Assembly: GCF_000826545.1 (NCBI RefSeq)
Contig: NZ_CDME01000011.1
Coordinates: forward strand, 336,001-400,000
Direction of reading: 5' to 3'
Source of the DNA: Kibdelosporangium sp. MJ126-NF4
GTDB taxonomy: Bacteria; Actinomycetota; Actinomycetes; Mycobacteriales; Pseudonocardiaceae
Length of the DNA stretch: 64,000 bases
The position numbers and the translations under genes are program-made. Shown piece after piece: positions 1-7,654 of the stretch (the stretch's first letter is position 1; every line of letters begins with the position of its first letter). A model generated the notes under the pieces. That model saw nothing but the letters and a program-made list of their open reading frames with translations, was not told the DNA's origin and did no database searches.

Positions 1-233
1 CCGTCCCGGCGGGCGGCGGGATCACGTCCGTGTGCCAGGCGCTGGCTGATATCCGTTACACCGGCGGCGAGAGTGAAGGCGTACTCGTACTCAACGGCAG
101 CACACTCACAGCACCGGGCGGCCGGGTCTATGTCGCTTTGTTCTCGCATCAGCCCGATGTGTTGCGGCAGCGTGTGCTCGACGCTGTTGCCGCGGCGGGC
201 ATGACGATCAGAGGAGTCGCCCATGCGGCTTGA
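1..233 (+). CDS. C-terminal fragment of an unrecognised protein
   Basis: This frame is open from the window edge (first full codon at 3) to a TGA at 231-233, leaving the last 76 residues of a protein. The visible part has a Gly-rich stretch (PAGGGIT), then an Ala/Val-rich alpha/beta-looking tail ending RGVAHAA. I do not recognise the family. Its stop lies 11 bases inside the next gene, so it is translationally coupled to the oxidoreductase and belongs to the same operon. Coding is supported by the overlap and codon use; function is not assignable from this fragment. Confidence 0.6.
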   Translation, partial: VPAGGGITSVCQALADIRYTGGESEGVLVLNGSTLTAPGGRVYVALFSHQPDVLRQRVLDAVAAAGMTIRGVAHAA

Positions 234-1188
234 CATCGGCCTGATCGGAGCCACGAAGATCGCCGAACGCGCGATCCTCACGCCCGCTCGTAACCGTGCC
301 GACGTGACCGTCCGTGCCGTGGCCGCGAGCGACGTCGGCCGTGCTCACGAATTCGCAGCCAGGAATGGCATCGGACGCGTCCACGAGGACTACGAGTCGC
401 TGGTCCGCGATCCGGACATCAACGTGGTGTACGTGTCACTGTACAACTCCGCCCACCACGAGTGGGCTGTTCGCGCAGCGGCGCAAGGAAAGCATGTGAT
501 CGTCGAGAAGCCGCTGTGCCTGACCGCAGCGGAGTACACGGAGATCAGCGACACCGCGAAGGCCAACGGCGTCCAGGTCGTCGAGGCGATCCCGACCGCC
601 GGTCACCCGTGGCAGGCGGCCGTCCGGCGGATGATCGACACCGGCGAGTTCGGCGCACTGCGGCGGATCCACACCAGGATCCGGTTCCTGACACCGGCCG
701 ACGGGACCTACCGCACCCGGCCGGAGCTCGGCGGCGGGATCTTCTTCGACTGTGCGAGCTACTGGTTGCAGGCCGTGCAGTCGACTGCGGGCTTGGCGGG
801 GGCGACCGGCACGGGCGAATCCGCGTTCGACGGCCCGAACGGGACCGACACGTCCTTCCTCGCCACCTTGAGCTGGGCCGACGGCCGAGTGGCCACTGTG
901 GACTGCGCGGTCGGCGAGAAGCACGTCGCCGAGATCGAGTTCTTCTTCGAGTCCGCCTCGGTGCGGCTGCGGAACATGCTCAGGCCCACCGTGGCCGCGT
1001 TGCCGCTGAACCTGGCGATCAAGGCAGCCGCGTCCGAGATCCGGTCCTTCCCGCCGGTCGACTACTACCAGGCACAACTGGACCGGCTGTTCGCCGAGCC
1101 GGACGCGCCCGGCGAACGGATCGCGTTGATGGCCGGGATTTACGCGGCAGCACAGTGTTCATCTACTGGGGAAGCTCTGGTCCGATGA
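223..1188 (+). CDS. Gfo/Idh/MocA-family NAD(P)-dependent oxidoreductase, NDP-hexose 3-ketoreductase-like
   Basis: A 321-residue protein of normal family length. The N-terminal Rossmann fold shows a GATKIA nucleotide-binding loop near residues 9-14 and the family's EKP motif (VIVEKPL) near residue 95. The C-terminal substrate domain carries RPELGGG near 165. The GATKIA, EKPL and RPELGGG pattern resembles deoxysugar NDP-hexose 3-ketoreductases and sugar dehydrogenases, so reduction or oxidation of a sugar hydroxyl/ketone is the likely reaction; the substrate is inferred only. The ATG is preceded by GAGGAG at 211-216. The stop overlaps the next start by ATGA. Its neighbours (kinase, glycosyltransferase) support sugar chemistry. 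Confidence 0.85.
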   Translation: MRLDIGLIGATKIAERAILTPARNRADVTVRAVAASDVGRAHEFAARNGIGRVHEDYESLVRDPDINVVYVSLYNSAHHEWAVRAAAQGKHVIVEKPLCLTAAEYTEISDTAKANGVQVVEAIPTAGHPWQAAVRRMIDTGEFGALRRIHTRIRFLTPADGTYRTRPELGGGIFFDCASYWLQAVQSTAGLAGATGTGESAFDGPNGTDTSFLATLSWADGRVATVDCAVGEKHVAEIEFFFESASVRLRNMLRPTVAALPLNLAIKAAASEIRSFPPVDYYQAQLDRLFAEPDAPGERIALMAGIYAAAQCSSTGEALVR

Positions 1189-2336
1189 GGAAACCCCTGG
1201 CGGCCTGGCAGAGGTTCGCACTCGGCTTCGAGAACAACCGCCCAGGCTGGGCGACCGGACAGTGGTTCACCCTGAACGCCGTGGTCGAGATCCGCGGGCC
1301 GCTGGACGTTCGACGACTCGACCAGGCCTTCCGGCAACTGGTCGACCGCAATGACGTGCTGCGTACCCGAATCGAGGACGGCGAACAGGTCATCCGGCCC
1401 GAGGTCCCGACCGAACTGGAACTCGTCGACGAGTCCGACTCCGACGAGTTGTTGTTCGCACCGGTCGAGTTCACCGCGATGAGCCCGATCCGACTTCGGC
1501 TCGCCGCGCCCGAACCCGGCAGGCACCTGCTGTGCCTACACCTGCACCACATGCTGGCGGATCCGGCGACACTGTGGATAGTGCTGAACGAGCTCGCGGC
1601 GCTGTACCGGGGACCGCTGCCCGCTCCACTGGCACAGTTCTGGCAGTATGCCGAGGATCAAGGACGGTTGATCGCGGACGGCCGCACAGCCGCCGAAGCA
1701 TGGTGGCGAAAGGTATCCGGCCCGTCGGCCTCGCCCGCCGTCACACCTGAGGGCCAGTACGCCCTGCGGCAACGAATCCTCACCGCGGACGAACTGTCCG
1801 AACTGGAACGGTTCTCCCGCAGGAACCGCAGCACCGTGCTCATCTCGCTGCTGGCCGCCGTGGCGTGCGCAGCGCTGCCGTACCTCGGCCCAGGAGACAC
1901 CGTACTGTTCAACACCTTGTTCAGCCGCCGAAACCGGATTGAATGGCGTGCCTTGCCCGGCCCGTGCACAGTCCCCGCCTACCTACCTCTGCCACGACCG
2001 CCCGCGTCGCTGACCGGGGACTACGTCGCCGCAGTGCGTGATGTGGTGCTCGCCGCCCAGCACCACGTGATGGACCCGCCAACAGACGACGCGTCGTCTC
2101 CGTTCGTCGAGTACATCATCGATTCACGCCCGCAGGCGCTGGCGTTCGGCGAGGCGGTCGGTGCTGTGATCGACGCGGCGGGCTCCCGCGACATCGGACG
2201 CGCGGCCCGGTTCGACATCAGGTTCCGGCGCACCGGGGAAGGTGAGCTGTTCGCCCATCTCAGCGGGGACGGGATCGGCTGGCCCCAGGAACGGGCACTG
2301 GCGATCTGCGCGTCCCTGCCATGGAGGAAATCGTGA
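1185..2336 (+). CDS. Stand-alone condensation-domain (CoA-dependent acyltransferase superfamily) protein
   Basis: A 383-residue protein that looks like one free-standing NRPS-type condensation domain. The N-terminal half has the typical pattern around QWFTLNAVVEI, the DVRRLDQAFRQLVDRNDVLR helix and then HHMLADP near residue 121. This matches the HHxxxDG catalytic motif except that the final Gly is Pro. No adenylation, carrier or epimerisation domain is present. Such free domains join an acyl or aminoacyl group to an amine or hydroxyl. It starts in ATGA overlap with the oxidoreductase and ends in GTGA overlap with the kinase, so it should be made in step with them. An inactive or polyketide-associated (PapA-like) role is also possible. 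Confidence 0.75.
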   Translation: MRKPLAAWQRFALGFENNRPGWATGQWFTLNAVVEIRGPLDVRRLDQAFRQLVDRNDVLRTRIEDGEQVIRPEVPTELELVDESDSDELLFAPVEFTAMSPIRLRLAAPEPGRHLLCLHLHHMLADPATLWIVLNELAALYRGPLPAPLAQFWQYAEDQGRLIADGRTAAEAWWRKVSGPSASPAVTPEGQYALRQRILTADELSELERFSRRNRSTVLISLLAAVACAALPYLGPGDTVLFNTLFSRRNRIEWRALPGPCTVPAYLPLPRPPASLTGDYVAAVRDVVLAAQHHVMDPPTDDASSPFVEYIIDSRPQALAFGEAVGAVIDAAGSRDIGRAARFDIRFRRTGEGELFAHLSGDGIGWPQERALAICASLPWRKS

Positions 2337-3241
2337 CCAAGCGGACACTGTCGTCCAGCGAACTGGACACCGTGCTGAAGACCTGCGGAATCGATCCGTC
2401 CACGGTGCTGTCCCGCCAGGAACTCACCGAGGGCACGTACAACACGGCCTACCGCCTGCGAACCGCGGACACGGGTTACGTCCTGAAAGTCGCCCCCGAC
2501 CCGGACGCGCCGTCGCTGACCTACGAACGCGGCCTGATGAACACCGAGGCGCTGTTCTACCGGGAAGCCGCCGGGCTGCCCGTTCCGGACGTGATCCACG
2601 CGGAACCGGACTTCCTGCTGATGAGCGAGATCCCCGGCCGTCCGTGGTACCCGGACAAGCCCCGGGCGGACGCGCGGGCCCGGCTGCGCGGCGAACTCGG
2701 CGGGATCGTGGCCGGTCTGCACAAGATCACCGGCACCGGCTTCGGCTACCCGCAGATGGGCCTGTGCGACTCGTGGCGGTCGGCCTTCCGCCTGATGGTG
2801 ACGTCACTGCTGGCCGACGCCGAACGCTACTCGGTCGCTCTGCCCGTCTCGCGGGACAAGATCATGGCGGCGCTGGACTCGGAGACGTTCGACGAGGTCG
2901 ACTACCCGGTCCTCGTCCACTTCGATCTGTGGGACGGCAACATCCTGCTGGACGGGGACACCGGCGTGAGCGGACTGATCGACGGCGAGCGGGCGTTCTG
3001 GGGCGATCCGGTCGCGGAACTGGTCTCGCTGGCCCTGTTCAAGGACATCCGCGACGACAGGGCCTTCCTCGACGGCTACCGGCCGCTGAAGTTCACCGAG
3101 TCAGTGCGCTTCCGCCTCGCCTGCTACCAGGTGTACCTGTACCTGATCATGCTGGTCGAGTCCGTCCCCCGCGGCAGCACGGACACGGGGATGCGCAGGC
3201 TGGTGGTCCGCAACCTGGAACAGGCGGCGGCGAAGCTGTGA
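2333..3241 (+). CDS. Phosphotransferase of the APH/choline-kinase fold
   Basis: A 302-residue aminoglycoside-phosphotransferase-type kinase. The N-lobe has YNTAYRL and YVLKVAP, where the Lys would contact ATP. The catalytic loop HFDLWDGN near residue 196 fits HxDxxxxN, and IDGERAFWGDP near 215 supplies the metal-binding Asp. I chose the GTG at 2333. It overlaps the previous stop as GTGA and has a GGAGG at 2323-2327 with 5-base spacing; the upstream ATG at 2321 contains that GGAGG and would be an artefact. The substrate may be a sugar or the pathway product, acting either as a biosynthetic step or as self-protection. Coupled on both sides. Confidence 0.85.
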   Translation: MTKRTLSSSELDTVLKTCGIDPSTVLSRQELTEGTYNTAYRLRTADTGYVLKVAPDPDAPSLTYERGLMNTEALFYREAAGLPVPDVIHAEPDFLLMSEIPGRPWYPDKPRADARARLRGELGGIVAGLHKITGTGFGYPQMGLCDSWRSAFRLMVTSLLADAERYSVALPVSRDKIMAALDSETFDEVDYPVLVHFDLWDGNILLDGDTGVSGLIDGERAFWGDPVAELVSLALFKDIRDDRAFLDGYRPLKFTESVRFRLACYQVYLYLIMLVESVPRGSTDTGMRRLVVRNLEQAAAKL

Positions 3242-4260
3242 TCGAGATCCTGACTTCCGGTGTGGCACTGGGAGTGCACGTGCCGGGCCTGCTGCTGGCG
3301 GACCGGCTGCGCGAACGCGGCGCGGACGTCACCGTCTCGGTGCTGGAGCGGTTGCTGCCCGACGAGACCCTGGCCACGACCACGAAGATGAAGTGGGCGT
3401 TCCACCGGGACTTCCGGGTGGCGCTGGCAGGCCAACGCGTGGCCAGGGACGCCTCGGTCGCCGTCCCCGCCGACGCACAGGACGCGGTGCTGGCCGCGTG
3501 GAAGTCCCGTGACGTCAGCAAGTTCGTCGTGTTCTCCGGTTTCTGGCTGCCGATCCTCGAGCGGTACCCGAACGCGGACGTGGACATCTGCCACGTGGAC
3601 TCGGTGGTGTCGCCGTCGTTCCGGAAGGTCGAAACAACGCTGAACCCACGTGAGATCTGGTTGGCGAACGCGGAAAAGGGCAAGCTGCCGTACAGCATTC
3701 CGGTGACACACGAACCGCCGATCCCGTGGCACGCCCGCGAACGGCGGCTGCTGGTGCACGGCGGCGGCTGGGGAATGGGAACCTACCGGGAACGCGCGGC
3801 GGAGCTGAGGGCACACGGCTTCGCACTCGACGTGATCGCCTACGAACAGCGAGACGTGCGGCCGGATCCGGCGATCCGGCACTTCATGATGGACCCGGAC
3901 TGGCATCCGTGGCACGACGACGGCTACCCGCCGTTCGGGGAGATCGGAACCCCGTTCACCCGGGGCCAAGGACATCACGGCTCGTTCGACCTGACACGTT
4001 CGGTGATCGCCACGGTGAGCAAGCCGGGTGGCGGCACGCTCCTGGACTCGCTCTGGTCGGCGACACCGACCGTGCTGCTCGAACCGTTCGGCGCACACGA
4101 GAAACGCAACGCGGAACTGTGGGAGCGGCTCGGCTTCGGTATCTCGTTCGACAAGTGGCGTGCCTCCGGCTTCGATGTGTCCATGGTGGAGAAGCTGCAC
4201 ACCGCGCTGGCCGAGGCCCGTGCCTCCCTTGTGGACTACGCGGAGGTGCTCGCCGGATGA
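3238..4260 (+). CDS. GT-B fold glycosyltransferase (MGT/UGT-like)
   Basis: A 340-residue protein starting at a GTG that overlaps the kinase stop (GTGA). The start IEILTSGVALGVHVPGLLLA is the N-terminal Rossmann half of a GT-B enzyme. The C-terminal half has SKPGGGTLLDSLW near residue 260, followed by a Pro/Leu-rich strand and the EKRNAELWERLG helix. This is the donor-binding layout of UDP-glycosyltransferases and MurG-like enzymes. It is shorter than typical 390-420 residue macrolide glycosyltransferases. It probably transfers a sugar to the molecule assembled by the condensation-domain protein, but donor and acceptor cannot be read from sequence. It ends in ATGA overlap with the acetyltransferase. 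Confidence 0.8.
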   Translation: MIEILTSGVALGVHVPGLLLADRLRERGADVTVSVLERLLPDETLATTTKMKWAFHRDFRVALAGQRVARDASVAVPADAQDAVLAAWKSRDVSKFVVFSGFWLPILERYPNADVDICHVDSVVSPSFRKVETTLNPREIWLANAEKGKLPYSIPVTHEPPIPWHARERRLLVHGGGWGMGTYRERAAELRAHGFALDVIAYEQRDVRPDPAIRHFMMDPDWHPWHDDGYPPFGEIGTPFTRGQGHHGSFDLTRSVIATVSKPGGGTLLDSLWSATPTVLLEPFGAHEKRNAELWERLGFGISFDKWRASGFDVSMVEKLHTALAEARASLVDYAEVLAG

Positions 4261-4724
4261 ACGAGGTCAGGCAGGCCCTGCCGGAGGACTGGGCGGCGTT
4301 CCGCGACGTCCGCCTGGCGGCACTGGCCGACACCCCGGACGCCTTCGGCTCAACGCTGCGCGAGGAGGCGGAGCACCCCGAGGCGGAGTGGCGGCGCAAG
4401 CTCACCACCTCAGTGGTCTTCCTCGGCAGCCGCGACGGCAAGGTCCAGGCAATCGCGTCGGCGTACCCGCTCGACAGCGACGAGGTCGAGCTGATCAGGA
4501 TCTGGGCACACCCCGACTCCCGGGGAACGGGTCTCGCGGCCGAAACGGTCGGCGCGGTGCTCGACTGGGCGAAGGGCAGGACCGTGACGCTGTGGGTCGG
4601 CGTGCAGAACCCGTCGGCCGAGCGTTTCTACACCAAACTCGGCTTCCGCCGAACCGGACGAACCGGAGCGCTTCCCCGCGACGAATCCATCGAGGAAGTC
4701 GAGATGCTGCTAGCGCCGTGCTGA
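4257..4724 (+). CDS. GNAT-family N-acetyltransferase
   Basis: A 155-residue protein covering one GNAT domain. The acetyl-CoA loop appears as HPDSRGTGLA near residue 84 (R/QxxGxG/A pattern). The C-terminal QNPSAERFYTKLGF near residue 117 is the classic GNAT motif B. It is the last gene of the coupled operon, overlapping the glycosyltransferase by ATGA, and is followed by a palindromic repeat array that separates it from the convergent gpgS. It may acetylate an amine in the operon's product or serve for self-resistance; the substrate is unknown. Confidence 0.85.
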   Translation: MNEVRQALPEDWAAFRDVRLAALADTPDAFGSTLREEAEHPEAEWRRKLTTSVVFLGSRDGKVQAIASAYPLDSDEVELIRIWAHPDSRGTGLAAETVGAVLDWAKGRTVTLWVGVQNPSAERFYTKLGFRRTGRTGALPRDESIEEVEMLLAPC

Positions 4725-4727
4725 CGC

Positions 4728-4870
4728 TGCAACCAATGTGGCCTTCGGTGCACCAGCTGCAACCAAGGTGGCCTTCGTTGCACAGAGCAGCACGGCGATG
4801 GCGGTGTCATGTCCCTGCAACGAAGGTGGCCTTTGGTGCGTCTCGCGCACCGAAGGCGGCCTTCGTTGCA
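4728..4870. repeat. Four-copy palindromic intergenic repeat array
   Basis: Four imperfect copies of a 25-base palindrome lie at 4728-4752, 4758-4782, 4816-4840 and 4846-4870. The consensus reads TGCAACgAAGG-tGG-CCTTCgtTGCA, with each arm pairing with its partner. The array fills the gap between the convergent GNAT and gpgS genes, so each copy could form a hairpin in either transcript and act as a bidirectional terminator or mRNA-stabilising element. No T-run follows. Spacings are irregular (5, 33 and 5 bases) and units are palindromic, so this is not CRISPR. Confidence 0.8.
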
Positions 4871-4875
4871 TCCCG

Positions 4876-5784
4876 TTACCGCACTGATCGCATGGCGGGC
4901 CTGTCCTGCAGGACGAACTCGGTGAGGTCCGGCACCCATTCGCCACCGACCTGGACGAACTGGGTCAGCTCGGCTGGGGTGTCCAGTCCACAGCGCCGCA
5001 GCACCGTGCCGAGGATCTGGCTGGCCATCACCCCGAGCTGCAGCAGGTTCCGGTTGCGGTGCTTGCGAACCCCGAGGTTCACCTGGGCGATACCGGCCAG
5101 CCCGTACAGCGAGTGCGCGTCGAGCAGCAACCCGATCTCCACCGCGTAACCGGCAGCGAACGACACGGACTCCAGGAACTGCCTGGTCGCGGCGTACTCG
5201 CCGCCGAGCGGCTGGACGAGCCCGGACAGGTCTGGCCGCACGGCGTTCAGCAGCGGCCGGGCCAGCAGCTCGGTCACCCGGCCACCGCCCGTCCCGTAGT
5301 CCTCGGTCTCCAGCCGCAGCGGCCGCCGGTAGAAGCCCTTGACCAGGTGGACGTCCTCGGTCAACAGCGGCCCGAGCAGCGCGGGCACGAACGCGGGATC
5401 CGGGTCGACCAGGTCGGCGTCCAGGAAGACGACCAGGTCCCCACTCGTCGCGGCCAGTGAACGCCAGAGCACCTCGCCCTTGCCGGGCACCGGTTCCAGC
5501 TCCGGCAGGACGTCCTCGCGGCGAACCACCCGCGCACCGGCGGCCGTGGCCACCGCGGCGGTCCGGTCGGTCGACCCGGAGTCCATCACGACGATCTCGT
5601 CCACCAGCGTGCCGAGCAACGGCCGGACCGTGCGCACGACGCCACCGACGGTCTCTTCCTCGTTCAGCGCGGGCAGGACCACGCTGACGGTCCGCCCGGC
5701 CAGCGCGTCGACGAGCTCCTGGACAGTCCACTGTGGATCCTGCCAGGTCCGCTCGGCGAACCAGGCCGCGGCCGACGGGTTCAC
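4876..5784 (-). CDS. gpgS: Glucosyl-3-phosphoglycerate synthase
   Basis: A 302-residue GT-A enzyme of family GT81. It makes glucosyl-3-phosphoglycerate from NDP-glucose and 3-phosphoglycerate, the first step to the polymethylated polysaccharides (MGLP) or glucosylglycerate of actinomycetes. Visible motifs are VVLPALNEEETVGGVV at residues 35-50, DSGSTDRT at 68-75 and the metal-binding DADL at 122-125. GKGEVLWRS and QPLGGEYA are also typical of GpgS. The GTG start at 5784 overlaps the folP2 stop as GTGA. Placement directly after folP2 repeats the order seen in Mycobacterium. Cytoplasmic. Confidence 0.9.
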   Translation of the reverse strand: MNPSAAAWFAERTWQDPQWTVQELVDALAGRTVSVVLPALNEEETVGGVVRTVRPLLGTLVDEIVVMDSGSTDRTAAVATAAGARVVRREDVLPELEPVPGKGEVLWRSLAATSGDLVVFLDADLVDPDPAFVPALLGPLLTEDVHLVKGFYRRPLRLETEDYGTGGGRVTELLARPLLNAVRPDLSGLVQPLGGEYAATRQFLESVSFAAGYAVEIGLLLDAHSLYGLAGIAQVNLGVRKHRNRNLLQLGVMASQILGTVLRRCGLDTPAELTQFVQVGGEWVPDLTEFVLQDRPAMRSVR

Positions 5785-6650
5785 GCGAGCGCCCGCAGCA
5801 CGCGGGACGGCGGGCGTGTGCCCGCGATACTGGCCACCATCTCGACCACCTTCCTGGTCTGCCGCACCTGGTGCGCCCGGAAGACACGCGCGCCCGTCCA
5901 CGCCGCGACCGAGGTCGCCGCCAACGTACCGTCCACCCGGTCGGCCAGTTCGACGCCGAGCGTCTCGCCGACGAAATCCTTGTTGGACAGTGCCATCAGC
6001 ACCGGCCAGCCGGTGGCCACCAGTTCGTCCAGCCGCCGCAGCAGCTCCAAGCCGTGCCACGTGTTCTTGCCGAAGTCGTGCGTCGGGTCGATCAGCACGC
6101 CCGCCGCGGGCACACCGAGTTCGACCATCCGGTCCGCCCGCCGCACCAGCTCGTCCGCGACCTCGGCGACCACGTCGGCGTACCGGACCCGATGCGGATC
6201 GGTCCTCGGCCGCGCCCCGCCCGTGTGCGAACAGACGATTCCGACGCCGAACTCGGCCGCGACCTCCGCCAGGCGCGGGTCGGCGCCCGCCCACGTGTCG
6301 TTGAGCAGGTCCGCGCCCGCCGCGCAGGCCGCTTCGGCGACTTCGTGCCGCCAGGTGTCGACGCTGATCACCACGTCAGGGAACTGGGTACGGACAGCCT
6401 CGACAAAAGGGACCACCCGGCGTGTTTCCTCCGCGGTGTCCACGACCTCGCCGTGTGATCCCGCTCGCACTCCGCCGATGTCGACGATGTCGGCGCCGTC
6501 TGCGACCGCCGTGGCGACCGCGGCCATCGCGGCCTCGTCGCTGAACGTGGCACCGCGGTCGTAGAAGGAATCCCTGGTGCGGTTGACAATCGCCATCACC
6601 AGGGCACGGTCGTCGGCCACCCGGCGGGCACCGAACTTGAGCGGTAGCAC
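5781..6650 (-). CDS. folP2: FolP2-type dihydropteroate synthase homologue
   Basis: A 289-residue TIM-barrel protein of the pterin-binding family. The opening AIVNRTRDSFYDRG at residues 20-33 corresponds to the MAIVNRTPDSFYD segment of DHPS. DIGGVRAG, SVDTWRHEVA, LNDTWAG, DPTHDFGKN and ALSNKDFVGE follow in family order. The ordinary folate enzyme has NVTPDSFSDGG at the first motif, so this is the FolP2 branch. Mycobacterial FolP2 lacks DHPS activity, so a role in folate is doubtful and a link to gpgS is suggested by their overlap. The start is a GTG at 6650 without a strong ribosome-binding site. Confidence 0.85.
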   Translation of the reverse strand: MLPLKFGARRVADDRALVMAIVNRTRDSFYDRGATFSDEAAMAAVATAVADGADIVDIGGVRAGSHGEVVDTAEETRRVVPFVEAVRTQFPDVVISVDTWRHEVAEAACAAGADLLNDTWAGADPRLAEVAAEFGVGIVCSHTGGARPRTDPHRVRYADVVAEVADELVRRADRMVELGVPAAGVLIDPTHDFGKNTWHGLELLRRLDELVATGWPVLMALSNKDFVGETLGVELADRVDGTLAATSVAAWTGARVFRAHQVRQTRKVVEMVASIAGTRPPSRVLRALA

Positions 6651-6754
6651 CCAGCGATCGTGCCACGCAGACCCGTGAAGTTACTTACCGCGAGGGTCGA
6701 TTTGACAGTGATGCTTCTAGAGTGGACCTGTTCCCCCACCGCAGGAGGCTCCCG

Positions 6755-7423
6755 TTGTTCTACCGCGCGCTGCGTGCTGTGTGCGTCGTCCTCGCCAAGG
6801 TGCTGTTCCGGCCGAAGGTCGAGGGCCTGGAGAACATTCCCGCCAAGGGCGGAGTGATCCTGGCGAGCAACCACCTGTCGGTGTTCGACAGCATCCTGAT
6901 CCCGCTGGTGGTGACGCGGCAGGTCAACTTCCTGGCCAAGGAGGAGTACTTCACCGGCCGCTCGCCCTACCACCGCCTGCGTGCCGCGTTCATGCGCGCG
7001 ATCGGCCAGGTCCCGGTGCAGCGCGGGCAGGCACGCGCGGGGGTCGCGGCGCTTGAGGTCGCGAGCAAGGTGCTGGAGAGCGGCTACGCCTTCGGGATCT
7101 ACCCGGAGGGCACGCGGTCACGCGACCTGCGGCTGCACCGCGGCCACACCGGCGTCGGCCAGCTCGCGCTCAGCTGCGGTGTGCCCGTTGTGCCGATGGC
7201 GGTGATCGGCACCGACCAGATCCAGCCTCCCGGCCAGCGCTTTCCGCGGCCCGCTCGGGTCACCATCCGAATCGGCAAGGCACTGGACTTTTCTCGGTAT
7301 GACGGAATGGCCGGTTCGCCCGCCATTCGCCGCGCGGTGACCGACGAGATCATGTATTCGATCATGGAACTGTCCGGCCAGGAATACGTGGACGTTTACC
7401 ACAAACTGCCGGACGCGGCCTGA
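6755..7423 (+). CDS. 1-acylglycerol-3-phosphate O-acyltransferase family (PlsC-like)
   Basis: A 222-residue membrane-associated acyltransferase transferring an acyl group to lysophosphatidate or a related lipid. The catalytic NHLSVFD (HxxxxD) is at residues 39-45, and the glycerol-phosphate-binding YPEGTRSRD lies near residue 113. I chose the TTG at 6755 because a full AGGAGG sits at 6743-6748 with 6-base spacing and homologues begin FYR. The longer GTG start at 6722 would include the Shine-Dalgarno inside the gene. Transcribed away from folP2. Confidence 0.88.
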   Translation: MFYRALRAVCVVLAKVLFRPKVEGLENIPAKGGVILASNHLSVFDSILIPLVVTRQVNFLAKEEYFTGRSPYHRLRAAFMRAIGQVPVQRGQARAGVAALEVASKVLESGYAFGIYPEGTRSRDLRLHRGHTGVGQLALSCGVPVVPMAVIGTDQIQPPGQRFPRPARVTIRIGKALDFSRYDGMAGSPAIRRAVTDEIMYSIMELSGQEYVDVYHKLPDAA

Positions 7424-7654
7424 CGCCTTATACCACAGGCGGCTGGACCGTTCTCGTGAACGGTCGTCACAAGATCGGACGAACCGAACACCGCTTTCGC
7501 TGCGCAGCGTAGAATTTCGTGCGGACCAATTGGCCTGATATTCCGCCAATCGAGTGAATTGCCTTGAAGGTGCTGCCCCGTTCGGGCTCACTGGAAGTAG
7601 GGGACGGCACGTGGGGAGCCGTCCACCGCGACCAGGGGGAATCCAGGGGGATTC

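Noticed and set aside
2321..2332. ATG at 2321 as the kinase start
   Set aside because: It holds the GGAGG that serves the GTG at 2333, which also overlaps the previous stop as GTGA.
4728..4870. Possible CRISPR array
   Set aside because: Only four units, each itself palindromic, with spacers of 5, 33 and 5 bases and no cas genes nearby.
5781..6650. Calling this the folate-pathway DHPS (sulfonamide target)
   Set aside because: The first motif is of FolP2 type, and mycobacterial FolP2 lacks the activity; the true folP should lie elsewhere.
6702..6723. TTGACA at 6702 as the plsC promoter -35 box
   Set aside because: No -10 hexamer lies at 16-18 bases; the TAGAGT nearby is only 10 bases away.
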